Below are positions 22,641-36,100 of a stretch of DNA of 64,000 nt, piece by piece; the stretch's first letter is position 1, and each line of letters starts with the position of its first letter. The DNA lies in contig NC_033633.1 of the NCBI RefSeq assembly GCF_001540865.1, positions 10,204,917 through 10,268,916 on the forward strand, written 5' to 3'. Origin of the DNA: Ananas comosus (lineage: Eukaryota; Streptophyta; Magnoliopsida; Poales; Bromeliaceae). Both the position numbers and the translations under genes were made by a program. The notes below the pieces were generated by a model. The model made no database searches. It was not told where the DNA came from and saw nothing but the letters and a program-made list of their open reading frames with translations.

Positions 22641-23461
22641 GATATTGAGATTTATTTAACGTTGTTAGGTAAATTAGAGTTAAGAAAAAATATATAGAGA
22701 TATGCTTCTGTGTTCTCCGGTGGGATCACAAAAAATATATCTAATCGACTCACCACAATATGCGGAACACAATATTATGTATGGAAACAAACCGAGTATT
22801 AAATATATTTTAAGAAATAAAATTAGATCAACTAAAAGTTAGTAACTAATAATAGAGTTATCAAATTAGATAATTTTTTTTATTTAATTAAATTATAAAA
22901 ATATTGAAAGGTCTCAATCTTAAAAAAAAAAAAAGAAAAAGAAAAGAAGAGGGGTTAATTCAGAATTGGCTACAGTTGCTCAAGTTGAGAGGTTCTCCGT
23001 ACATTAGTTATGTACTTTTAACTAGTCTAATTTTTCACTAAAAAAAGAATTAAAAATATTAAATTTAGTGAAACCGTGAATGAATTTGATAAAACTTTTT
23101 AATGTTCGGACAAAATGACCTCAATTAGAAAAAAAAACAAATGTTGAGTAGCTATTTCAAAATTTATGCAGTTGCCATCGTACAATTTTACATAAATATA
23201 TGACTAAAATATATAAAAACTTTATATATATATATTTATTTATTTTAAAATTTACTTTTAAAATTTAAAAAAATATTTTTAGAAATTTGGTATTAATGAA
23301 AAAGACGTAAGAAACAACATAATAAAAAATTATTTTTTATATATTTTTATTATTTTTAATTATTTTTAGTATAAATTATAAAAAATAATGGAATAGCAAT
23401 GGTTGCTTAATGAATGTGGCTAAATATATCACCTTATAAAATTCTGAATAAGATAAAAGAT

Positions 23462-23898
23462 TTTTTTTTATTTTTTTTTGCATTTGGCTCTCTCAAAAAA
23501 ATTATTTTCATAAATAGTTCCACCAAATTTATAATTATAATTTTGACTCTATTTTCGTCGTACAGGTATCATGTAAACGCCAAACAAATAATAGTGGAAG
23601 AGCTGGAATAAGTTGAACACTATAATTCATTCACCATATCTATTGTATTTTAAATTTAAGCGCGGAGGTAATATAAGTATAGAAACACGATAAATGATTC
23701 ACCGTGTCTATTATATTTCAAAGTAAAGCGTAGAAAAATATAAGTATGGAACACGGTGAACCATTCACCGTGTTTAAAAATAGTGAATTGTTTACCATGT
23801 TCAACTTATTTCTACACCCATCGCTTCGCGCTGATGTGGCTCCTGCGTTGTGAGGATAGCGTCAAAATTATAATTATAAATTTATAAATTTGGTAGAG

Positions 23899-23930
<32 letters not shown>
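23462..23930. mobile_element. Palindromic MITE (ACGGTGAA-type) upstream of GCP4
   Basis: Outer arms TAGTTCCACCAAATTTATAA and, at the right, AATTTATAAATTTGGTAGAG are inverted. Inside are several copies of a palindromic unit of the form GAACACGGTGAACCATTCAC/CGTGTTT. The same unit fills the element at 45774-46363, so this is an older relative. It ends in a long A run about 230 bp from the GCP4 start and could contribute to its promoter region. Confidence 0.6.
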
Positions 23931-23933
<3 letters not shown>

Positions 23934-24072
23934 AAGATAGAATATAATTTTTATAAAAAATATTATAAATATTTTTTCTATATTTTAGCAATATTATTTT
24001 ACGCAAAAATATTCAAATGTATTCACTCTGAGTTGAGAGCTGAGACCAGTGAGTGAGCGGTTCGAAAAAAGA

Positions 24073-24116
24073 AGAAGAAGAAGAAGAAGAAGAAGAAAAA
24101 AACATCAACAAAGGGG

Positions 24117-24148
<32 letters not shown>

Positions 24149-24150
24149 AG
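24073..24150 (+). promoter_or_regulatory. (GAA)n and (GA)n leader of GCP4
   Basis: A GAAGAAGAAG tract at 24070-24100 followed by a GAGAGAGAGA tract at 24117-24150, ending about 12 bases before the GCP4 start codon. Position fits a 5' UTR. GAGA tracts are common in plant leaders and can bind BBR/BPC factors (known). Function here is inferred. Confidence 0.45.
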
Positions 24151-24161
24151 ATCGCTGCAAA

Positions 24162-27100
24162 ATGCTCCACGAGCTTTTGCTCGCGCTCCTCGGCTTCACG
24201 GGCGACTTCGTCGTCGACTCGCGGGATCGCTACGAAACCCTAGCCGCCGGCGCCGGCGCCGGCGCCTCGGACGGCGAGCCCACCTTCGAGCTCGCCCCCG
24301 ACCTCTCCTTCATCCACCCCTCCGAGAGGTCCCCCTAACCCGCTCCCCTTTTTTGTTCTCATCCATTTTAGACGCACAATTTATTCATTGTGATTTCTCT
24401 TTTATTTGGAAAAGTGTTGATCTCGTAGAGTGTGTGAAAATTAATGTTCCGGAACAATCATTGTTCTCCGGAGTCGTCAGAGAACCGTATCTTTAATATT
24501 CTTAATCTGAAACCGCGTGAGTTGTTCTCCCGAAAGCTTAAACTGTCAGAGTACGGTGTCTTTGATTTGATACCCTCAGAGAAAGTTTTTGAAGAAGTGT
24601 TGATTTCGTAGAGTGTGTGTGTGTGTTTAAATAATGTGAACCAACTGTTGTTCTCCAAGTCGTCAGTGTCTCAGAGAATAGCGTCTTTAATTTTAATTTA
24701 AAGCATCTGTTGTTCTCCCAAAAGCCGAAAAGCTTAAGCTGTCAGAAAACGGTGTCTCGAATATTTTATATTCAACAAAGTGTTTGTCTCGACGAACCGG
24801 GAAGTTCAACCTAATGGGAAAGCGTGCAAGAATAGTTTGTAATAACACTCCGCGGTGGAGAACAGGTGAAACTTGCCATGCGAACGGACCGGCCGATTTG
24901 TTGTGGCTCTTTATTTATTTGGTAGTGTTGACTCCCATGAAGTGAAGTGCTTTTTATAGGGATTAAGTTCGCCCTTCCTTATTTATTTTTTTATTTTTGT
25001 AAATTTTGTTTTGATGAACTTTGAAACATCAACCTTATTAGAGACTGTAGAAGAATAGTCTTTAACACTATGCAATGGAGAATAGGTAAACCATGCCACG
25101 TGAACCAACAGGAGAGGGGACGGAAGAGGTAAAGGATGGGAATATATTACCAATTAATGGGGATGGGGTGAAGTGAACATTGGACTTCTTGGAACCGAAG
25201 GGGCTTAGGACTAGCTCTCATATTATCGAACTCAGATGATTGATATTATACGAAATGTTTCAGGAATAGTGTTAGTAGAGTGGAAAATTTAGTTTGTTGC
25301 TTAGACGATCTGAATTAATCTGAAATGGTAATGTGGGTTGTCTTTGGTTACTACTCTTTAGCCTTCCTGCATCAATTGTAGATGTTCTTTTCGAATCAGA
25401 CAGATTCAATAGAGAGAGTATGATTTTTTAGATGTAATGTGCCGAGTTAATGATTATGCCATCTGTTGGCTGTAATTTCTCCTTTCTGCCGTGTGTGTAT
25501 ATTCTTTTCATGGGAAAGGCCATGTTGTTGCATGAGCAAGAGATTCATGATCTATTAAGTTGGTATAAAACTGAATAGTTCATATTTTATAGGGGGGAAG
25601 GAACTACATCAAGTAGTATTTTTTATACTTAATGGCTTGGCTTTTGTGTCTAATTATTTGAATGGCTTGTTTACTTGCAGGAGTGTTATTGAAAGGCTCA
25701 TACGTTTAGGCTTTTACTATAGGGAACTGAACCGCTTTGCAACCACCTCTCGTGATTTAAGTTGGATTCAATCCAGTGTCGATATTCCATTGCCTCAACC
25801 TAGCAAAAGTCAGAGGGGAAGAAAGGGGAGTGCTTACAGGAGGGCAATTGCGAATGGCATTGTCGAGATTTTATCTGTTTACAGGGCTGCTGTTCTGCAG
25901 GTTGAGCAGAATCTCTTATCGGATCCTTTGCCTATTCTAGCAACCGTAACTCGAGGCCTCAGCAAGGTTTGTTCGTTTAATTTATGGTGCTTAACTGTCA
26001 GGTTGTTTTAAGAAGCTAATTTTACGAAGAACCCAATTTCTTGGCAGCTAGGGAATATGTTGGTTTAATCATCATTTTGAACTTCTCAATCTATTACTCT
26101 TTAACTTGTATTAGTCAACTTAAAGTGTGAAGAAAGGTGCCTAAATAGCGCTTAACTGATTCCATAGCAATAATGTTTGTGAAAATATCTTGATCGGCAG
26201 CATAATGTGAAAGAAGGTAGAACTATTTATACGAATGTCTCTTTCCTGTTACTTAGACCATCTTCTATATGGATTACATTTTGGTAAATGAGCTTTGTCA
26301 TTGTCAATAGTTCTTTTTCCAGGATTAGTTTTCCCATGTTATTGCTTGTGCCTTTTCACTCCCTGTGATTCAGAAAAACCTGTGATTCTTTTTTGATTTT
26401 GAAGCTGCCCTGTTAGAACATATCTCAGAAATCTGTGTTGCATTTTGCAACGCCGAGTTTGTTCATTACTAGTTTGCTTTTCATGTTCTAAAATAAATGG
26501 TCAATTCGCTCTTAGTTTGAGGTTCTTTTGCCGCCTCTTTTCGAGCTTATTACGGAGATTGAACGGGAGGATATTAGAGGAGGACAGCTTCTCAACCTTT
26601 TGGATAAACGGTGCCATTGTGGAGTGCCAGAGTTGCAAAATTGCATTCAAAGGTACTTAGTTTCGTGATCTATAATCCTACATTAAGAAGTAAATTGCAT
26701 TCAAAAGAAGGATTCGAGTGCCCATCGGCACGGGCCATGCCCACCATGCTGTACATTGTTAACAAGATATCGGCACGATACGATCCTCGTGCCGATGGCA
26801 CGGCTCAAAACTCTCTTTTCTTTGAAATTAACAAATAGTTGTCTCGATAAAGTGCAAACTATTTAATAAAGATATGTTATAACTTATACGCAACTAGAAT
26901 ATATTAGTGCCAAAAAAAATAAATATTTCATGCCAATGTGTGTTAGCACATAGGTATATTCTTTGCACGGCATCGTTGGCATGGCACGGTACGGCATGGT
27001 GCATGCCATGCCATACCGTGCTAGCAAGTTTCTGGCACAACCCTATGCCCGACACTTCAATCCTTTATTCAAAGGTACTTAGTCTCATTTTGGGCTGTAA

Positions 27101-30100
27101 TTATCCTACTTTAGAAAGCAATCTTACAGAATGAGCACCTTTAATTTCAAGTGACCTGGCAATTTACTGACTGAACTATTTAATCTTCTGACGCTATATT
27201 TTGTTTCAAAGTGTTTGAAATAACTTTGTGTTCTTTTATGATTTTTGTGTGAAAAAGTGTAGGCTCCTATGGCATGGACATCAGGTCTTGTATAACCAAC
27301 TTGCTTCTTGGATGGTATATGGAATTCTCCAAGATCCACATGGTGAATTTTTCATCCAAAGGCATGAATCTATCTTGAAAGTTAAATTTCTTCGAAGAAA
27401 CCTTTTTATGTATACATGAATGGATTTATATTCTAGACAACCTTGTCTATTTATAACTGCATGTCTAATGGATGTCCTGCAGACTGCTAGGACATACTTT
27501 TCTTAACAAATTGTTATGGCTTTATGTGAAACTATCAGATAGAAGGACCTAATGATGCATGTAGTCGCTGCTTGAATGAGTACTTCTAATCTGCTATAAA
27601 GGGCATCTTGGTCCTTTTGGAGCTTATGCAGCAGTGCTGCTCGAGTAGAGCTACTTGAAGAAACTTTTTTTTTAATATAACTGAAATACCTCCAACAGCT
27701 TTTTGCTTCAGGAAAAACAGTTCTCAATTGGAGCTTTTGCTTCCACCGTCCAGAAACTCATTTTAGGTTCTTCCATAGAAAAGTCTCCAAGTTATTTGCT
27801 TGCCAAATGTCAGGCTGCTGCCTTTTGAGTAGAATAGTTGTTTGAGAGGCCAAGGCGAAAAGGTTCTAAGAATGTTTATAACAATCAGACTTTCAGCTGA
27901 TAAAATATGATTGACCAACCAAAATATCTCTTTCGATCACCTTCCTTACATATTCATGCAGGTTATATATATACTGTTTGATGGCTATGGAAATTTCTTG
28001 GAAGTTGAGCACCTGAAATAGCTATTATAGTTATAGTTAGAAGTTAGAACAGCCTTGGTACTATTGTTTATGTGAATATTTCATTTAAAAGTTGTCATTT
28101 CGTTTCGTTTCTCTATCTTGTAACCAAAACGCCTTTGGCTGGCATTGTTTGTTTTTCTTAATTATATGGTGATGACTAAGTTGGCAGTTCTTCTATCTTC
28201 ATATTTTTTTAGTTGGCAGGTTCTAGTGCGGATATAGGATCACTTGCTTGCTGTTTTTCTTAAGAATTCCCTGCTTTTCTCTGTATCAAGTGGTAGTAAT
28301 ATTTACTGTAGGGATATAGGACCTAGTGAGAAAGTAGTTACAAATTCTAGCTGAAGGATGTGGACTTGCATTTTCATGATTTGGTTTTGTTTTTTATGCT
28401 TGTGGGCCTTTTTTTTTTCATGTAATTTTGCAGACAAGATGACAGAGATGGGGAGAGCGAATCATCTCATCCTGATGTGATTGAGAAGTTGATGCATAAA
28501 TCAACAGATGATTCAATTCTAACTGATTGGCACTTGGGATTTCATATATCTCTGGTACATTTCTTTTCCGAATACATGATATCCAACATGGTGCTATTTC
28601 ATTTTTATTCTAGAATTATCATTTGTTAGATAAAAATTTTATTGGCGGCTAATTCAATATATTTCTATATAATATCCATATGTACCCCTTTTCTTTGTTT
28701 TGGTAACCATTTAATTGAATATATTGTTCTTGCACTTTAATCTCTCGAAAACTCTTCTCTCTTTTTCTAATGATTGGGAGATATGATAGACTAAGCCCAT
28801 TGATTGGGTCATTTGGAGGGAATCCTATATACCTTAAGCCACCGTTTGGTTTGGGGTTAAGGAAAAAATAGCTATTCCAGGGATAGGGTTAAGTTCAGGG
28901 TTAAAGTGGGGTTAAAGTTTTTTTGTGTTTGGTTGGGGGTTGGAGTTAGTCTAGAATATTGAAAAATAGTGTTTAGTTGGAGTAGGTGGGATAAGAAGAT
29001 AATGATTGATAAAGAAGGATAATGATTGGTTGGAGTAAGTGGGATAAGAAGGATAATGATTAAGAAAAAAAAGTAAAATTACTAAAATAGCCTCACTGTA
29101 ATCATTTGAAATAAATATTTTATTTATTGTTTTAAAAATTCTATGCTTGCAAATTATTATGAGGATTAAAATTATATAAATTTTTGCGTAATTGTATACC
29201 AAAAATTATTTTCCACTACTCTTTTGTAATTTTGAAAATTTCCTCAAATTTTCAAACAACAATATTAAAATTGTTATATTTATAAATTTCACTCACAATA
29301 GTATTTCCTGAACTACAATTAATATTTTAGTTATAATATCATTTTAACCCTCCAAAAATACTAATTTCGAACCTTTCAAATTTAGCCCCTAGTGGAGTTG
29401 AGTATCGTTAGGCGTTTTCAAATCCGATTTGTTCCGATCTTTCAAACTTTGCATTGCTATTCGAATATCATTAATAATTCAGAAATATTTACGTACATCA
29501 AGTCAATCTGCACATCAACGAACATTTACACAGATAACAACACATTGAATCAAAAACAAAAACATATACAACCAAAATAGAACCGAAATAGTACAAATAT
29601 ATAACAGAGTACAAAAATAAGAATATCTACCAACATATCTACCTACCAATATTCAACGCAGAAAATATCATCACAATATATAACATTAATACATGTTCCA
29701 TAACAGGCATAAATAAGCAAGTATTACAAAGCATATCCATCTCATACATCATCATCTTACAATTGTCAAATAACAATATAACCACTACACTCAATTCTAC
29801 CAAATATCAATACAATTATCTAATTTATATAAAATTATATTCTAGTGTTCCACAATTGATTTGTAATATTAGCACGTAGATCCTCACCATTTTGGGAGTC
29901 CTCAATTACTCCCACTAAATCGTCCACTCCACCTTCATTTTCAGCGTTCTGTTCATCTGGACCCTCATCAGGAAAAATGTTATCATTTGCTTGGTGACGG
30001 CGAATAAAGTTATGTATTATACAACATGCCATAGCAATCAAGCATTGAACTTTATACGAAAACGGTGTTGCTACATTTAGAATTTTGAAACGCTTCTTCA

Positions 30101-33100
30101 AAATGCCAAATGTCCTCTCAACCACATTCCTTAATTGAGCATGCCGGTGGTTATACAAATCTCGTGGATTTCGATGAACGCGGGCCCGTGTGCTTGCGTC
30201 AAACTGACTAATATGGTAACGCTCTCCTCTATAGGGTGCAAGAAATTTTTCAGTATTTGCATATCCCGAGTCTACTAAGTAATACTTGCCTGCAAATAAT
30301 ATAATAACCATATGTTATTAGTATAAAAAACTTATCTACAATAGTGTTCATATATATTTAAATTTAACAAATAATTTATTAGCAAGACTACCTTCGGGAA
30401 CAACGAAACCACCTCTTTCGCATGCCCATCGAAGTACTCTCATATCGGCAGCAGAGCCTTCCCATCCTGTGCATACAAATAAAAAATTAAGATCAAATGA
30501 CACCGCAGCCATCATATTTTGTGAGGTGAACCCTTTTCGACATCGAAATGGTGCTTGTTGACTCCTTTTGACCACTACTGGAATATGTGTCCCGTCGATC
30601 GCACCAATAGCATTCTACAGTTTACAAAAGAAAAGATAAAAATATTAGTAATAAATTTTATTTATACACCAATGTATTATACGTAAAAGTGTGTATGGTT
30701 ACCTTGAAAGGATGAAAATTTTGATTATCCCGAATTCTTGGATGCACGGCAGCATTACTTGACGGCAACATTATATAGTCATCTTTTAGCCTCACAATGC
30801 CGCGTAGTACATTGTTAAAATGCCTACTAATGGTTTCTCCGGAATGTTGGAATGTTTCCGCCAATATTCGGTTTGCCACGCCATGCCCTACGCCATATAG
30901 AAAGATGCCTAACTGCTCATCAGCAGTCATATTTCTTGTGCTACTTATTAAGCCCTTCTCGACTAAAGCATCGCGGAGTGCAATAAATGTAGTTGCACTC
31001 ACACGAAAGTGATGGCAGCAACGTTCAGGATGACCAGATAAGATATCACACAACATTTGATGTCCGGTAAACGGTCGAGTCCGACACCTTTGTCTGGGTA
31101 CTCTATTTGCAACTGCAGATTCTAACTCAAGTAGCATCATAGCCTCGATAGATTCATCATCATCATCTATTATTGTCATAATGGTGGCTATGGTCTCTGA
31201 AGAAAAAATTCTTTTGTATAGTGGGTTCGCCATTAATGTCTTTCTAATTGCAACTGTTGTAAATACCGAATAAATCAGCACTTAATATGCACATCCAAAA
31301 ATAAATAAATACACACGAACATATAACTATAGCAAGAGGTAATATATATAGCGCAAACATATAATAATCTTCCAACAGCAAAAAAATATGCAAAGCTAAT
31401 AAGAGTAGAGGAAATATAAATCAAAGCGTCATACATTCAAGAGTCACTACCACAAAGTAGAAAGTATGCAAAGCTAAGATAAAGAAGCATCCACACGCAA
31501 TAAGCTTCCAACTACCAATACCACGACAAGCTAGAAAATATGGACATCCACACGCAATAAGCATGGGTCGAGGTACGATACAGAAGAACTACCAATACGC
31601 CATTTGTCTAACTCCCGGGAAATGACGGCCTATAGTATAGATTTTGCTGCGCAATTTCTCGCTCAACCCACTTTCTTGCATGCTTGTCATTCAATGACAT
31701 GAAAGCATTGCGATTCTTGTCTTCCTTAAACGCATCACAGAGAACTAAGATATCATCATCACTTAACCCCGTCATCCCATACACTCGTTGCATGCATTGG
31801 TTCTGCGATGGCATATCAGTGCTCTTGCTCAGCTCTAGCTGACATAGTTGCCGCACCCAACCAAGCTTTTCCTTACCCTGCTCCGCGATGTCAAGGAAAG
31901 CAGAAGTCCGGGCATCTACTTTCTTTTTTCGTCCCCCAGATGTAGATGCCGTTTGTGCTTGCTTATTGCTACGCTCTGGAGAACGAGCTCTTTTACTACC
32001 AGAGCTATGAGCAGAACCACTTGCACCAGTTGTAGGCATCACGGGAGGGCTTGGGGAGCGTGACGTATTTGCTTCATCAAAGTTAGCATATCTGGCGCAC
32101 CCAGATCCCCCTGCTTCGAATGGGTCCGATGAGAGATTACAAGCTGACATTCCAATGCCAGCAATAGTATCATCCTCACCAGGGGATGACCCAGAGGAGC
32201 TTTCAATTATAGGGGGAAGCTCCACAGCACTTGTAAATGCATATCTTCCTGTCGCAGTTGTATTTTGGGTAAGAAATTCCATGTCATCGTAGGCGGGAAA
32301 GGGCTTATCCCTACACCTGGCGTACGCCGGATTCTCCTGAAGTAATAATATTAACAATTTAATACTATCATATAATGTACATGTCTTAATAAGACAGTAA
32401 CGCTATTATAAAAGAAATTGTAATTACCGCTATTACAGAATTTCAGATTCTTGCGTCACCAGGTGTGGGAATGTGCAAGTCAGAGTTCCATCCCCACCCG
32501 CTCTTGTTGGCAAGAGAATGGTACAAATTGAAAATTTTTTTTAACACTTTAAATCGATTCTTCAATTGTGTCTTTGTTAGGTTCATATTGTTTCGACTAT
32601 TGAAATCATTTGCCATCCGCTTCCACGCAATCGGAGTGAATGACCCATTTACGCAGTTACCAAATGTATGTTCATCTCTCATAAGCCCCAACAATTGTGC
32701 ATCCAAAATGTTGCTCCAATTTTGACTTCTAGTTCTTGTATCAATACGAATGCCACCGCTAGCCTCAATAGGTGACTCATCTGCGAGCCCATGTTGCTTC
32801 TGTTTGGACTTAGAAACTTTCTTGAATGGACGCATCTGTAGTTTATAATTAAAAAGAGTGCATGATGGATGCATGAATATGAGTTAAATGCAAGACTTGT
32901 TTTTCACTACCAAGTATAGTGTATAATGGCTATAAGGGTCTACTTAAATCAACGATAAATTACATATTTAATTACATATCTGCCTCATATGTACAAAAGC
33001 ATGTTCGTCGAAATAAGGTTTAGATGGTTCATTCCCACAAATGGCTCAAGTGGTTTCCAACTAAAATGGGGTTGCATTAATTTTTCAATCGATGCCATCC

Positions 33101-36100
33101 ATCTAATCTTAATTGGAAACCGTCATCATCGCCGAACCATATATTTCCCAGCAGTATATCTTTCCCTCATCAGTGTATCTACAATTCTTCCTCACGACAT
33201 CCGAGAGAAGAGTATGAATAACTTGGCGATTTCATATAGCAACGAGAATATGCGCAAGTATTATCAGATATCGATATTGAATAGGCAGCAGAAAATGCAA
33301 AAGTATTAGGTCGGCACAGATCGCAGATAAAGAAACCCCAAAACAAAGAATCAACAACCGAATCAACAAGCAAGTCGCAGCTTAAGGCCGGCACAGATCG
33401 CAGATGAAGAAAACCCCAAATCGAGATGATTCACCAACCGAATCAATAACCAAATTGTAGGTTAAAGCCGGCACCGATCGCAGGTGAAGAAAGCCCCCAA
33501 AAAAATATCATCAAGCAAATCGCTGATGAAGGAGGGCACAGATCGGTAGATCCGGAAGCGTCGGTTTCGCGGAATCGACGAGGAAGAAGTAGCAAAGGGT
33601 TTAGCTAGATGTGAGGCACTTACGACCAACGCTGATGAGGGAAGGTGAGGCGACGACAGGAGGTGAGGCCGAAGGGGAGGTGAGGCGAGGGGAGGTGAGG
33701 CGATGACGGGAGGTGAGACCGGAGGGGATGTGAGGGGACGACCGGAGGTGAGGCCGGAGGGGAGGTGAGGCCGGAGGGGAGGTGAGGCGATGACCGGAGG
33801 TGATGAGGCGAAGACCGGAGGTAAGGCAACGAGAGGGGAGGACAGACGACGAGCGATGGTGAGGCCGGAGCGAAGGTGAGGCCGAAGGGGAGGTGAGGCG
33901 ACGACCGGAGGTGATGCGGCGAAGACCGGAGGTGAGGCAACGAGAGGGGAGGACAGGCGACGAGCGAAGGTGAGGCCGGAGCGAAGGTCAGGCCGGAGGG
34001 GCTTCGGGCCGAGGTGAAGGGGATCCGGCGGTTAACCTTGGAGAGCAAGGCGTGGGAGAGGGGCGTGAAGCTTGGGGAGCAAGGCGTGAGAATGGGGAGG
34101 AAGAGGAAGAAGCTGGAGAGGAGAAAGGGGAAAGTGGAACTCGGGAAACGTGCAGGGAGAAAGCTGGGAGGGGGGGTGGGGTTAGTAAACCCCACCCCAA
34201 ACCGAGTTATCCCCTGATAACCCGGTTTGGGGTGGGGTTTACTAACCCCACCCCATTTAGCTAGTGTTTGGGTATTAATTGGGGGTTAAGGGGTTATTCC
34301 ACCCCTTAACCCCCAACCAAACACTAGCTAAGAGGGTAGATTGCGGAATCACTTTTTGGTAAAGGTTTCTTTCATTATTTTTTCAGTAAGACTGCCTTCT
34401 TGAGGAAAAATAACCTTACAGATTGCTGTAAACAGCTTTCCAAGTTGATGAAATGGCATTAAGTGTTGAAAATTTTCAATTCGCTGCCAATATCTCCATT
34501 AGCTATGTAGAGGGTTCCAACATTATAAAATGGAGTTAGTGCATTCCTCTCTACTTTTTTCTCTGTTATTTATTCACATTGTGACTTTGTTTTATTACTG
34601 TTTTTTTTTTCTCTCTTTATTTTCCCCTTGGCTTGGGTATTGCACACATTGGAACCTGCCTTTTCTCTTCTTTCTATTTTCCATTCTTTTTTCCACTCTT
34701 TGTCTAAAAACAAGCAAAGACCAGAAAGATTGGCCCTATCAACTTCCTATGACTTCAACTCTTGCGCCAGAAACAATTTATTTAATATCTTTTTTACCTT
34801 AGTCTTATTTTATGAAGGCTTAATTGTAGTGTATTCATAGTGTTAAAGAATGTGAGATCGCCGTTATCCTCCAAAAGTTTAAGCTGGTAGAAACGGTGTT
34901 TTTATATTTTTATATTTAACACTTCCCCCACGTTTAGACTTGAGACTTTTTTGACAGGCCAATAACGTGGATTTGAATTGAATGGGAGGAAATCAATTAT
35001 GTTAGGAGCCTGATGAGACTCGAACTCAAGACTTCCTGCTCTGATACGATGTTAAAGAATGTGAAACAACTGTTGTTCTCCAAAAACTTAAGTTGGTAGA
35101 GAATGTTGTTTTTATATTTTTTATATTTAACACATATGAACCGTGCTCCAATGCATGCAAAATTATTATCTGAATAGTAAATTCTCTGGTCATTCTTAAA
35201 AAGGAAAGCATATGTATTTTGCCTTGTTTGTTTTAGATTAAATGGGGCAAATTATTATAGCAACTACTAAGATAGAAGGCAAGAAGTTCGAAAATTAATA
35301 AGAACATTAATAAGAAAACAGTGGCACTGTGTCTAGGAGCTTTTTTTTTCCTGGCTATACATGTGTTTGTTTTCACAGTTTAACTGTCGACCTCAGGGTG
35401 TATACTGTTACAGATCTATTCATCTCATGACAATCTGATTGCAGGACATGTTGCCAGAATATATACATATGCGTGTTGCAGAATCAATTCTTTTCGCTGG
35501 AAAAGCAGTGAGGGTTCTTCGAAATCCTAGCCCTAGTTTCAGATTAAAAGAATCTTTTGTGCACAATCCAAATGTGAAAGGGTCTCATAGAGTTCAAGGC
35601 TTTCTTGGAAATTTTGCTACCCTGAAGGAGTTGCCTGATTCTTCCAATCTTATCACAGAAGATTTACTACCCCAATCCGAGGCTGATAAAATTAATGCAA
35701 TGCTTCTAGAATTGAAGGTTATTCTATTTGAAAATTTTTTGCTTTTCTTTTCTATCTTTTCTCGAAACTAATTTTTTGCTTTCTTGCAATCTCTTTATCT
35801 AGTTTTTCTAGTTTGATAAGTTATATATGTGAATAATCTTATCCTAGCAATCCTTTAAACTAATATTCCTTCATTTAATGCAGCATTCATCTGAATTCCA
35901 TAAAAGACTGTTTGAATCTGCTGTAAGTTCAATTCGTACAATCGCAGCAAATCATCTATGGCAGGTAATCTGGTTCCAAGAAGGATCTCTTTAAAAATGC
36001 AGTCACTGTTGAAACTATTTATACCTTCTTTTGGTATACCAGCTTGTGGTTATTCGGGCCGACTTGAATGGCCATCTGAAGGCCCTTAAAGATTATTTTC

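Larger units (their letters stand above)
28838..34328 (-). mobile_element. Full-length PIF/Harbinger transposon in GCP4 intron 5
   Basis: A 5491-bp element bounded by the 3-bp target duplication TAA (28835-28837 and 34329-34331). Left terminus GCCACCGTTTGGTTTGGGGT then TAAGG; right terminus reversed GCTAGTGTTTGGTTGGGGGT then TAAGG. It carries the two genes diagnostic of autonomous plant PIF/Harbinger elements, a DDE transposase (29835-31233) and a Myb/SANT-like protein (31608-32835), both on the minus strand, antisense to GCP4. Subterminal regions contain direct repeats (33312-33560, 33787-34010) and large palindromes (34173-34331). Apart from one stop codon in the Myb-like gene it looks intact, so the insertion is probably young. 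Known: Harbinger elements prefer TWA targets and often insert in genes. Confidence 0.93.

Noticed and set aside
33620..34264. Open frame of 191 codons rich in Pro, Ser and Leu.
   Set aside because: Read-through of the Harbinger minisatellite; composition and periodicity follow the DNA repeat.
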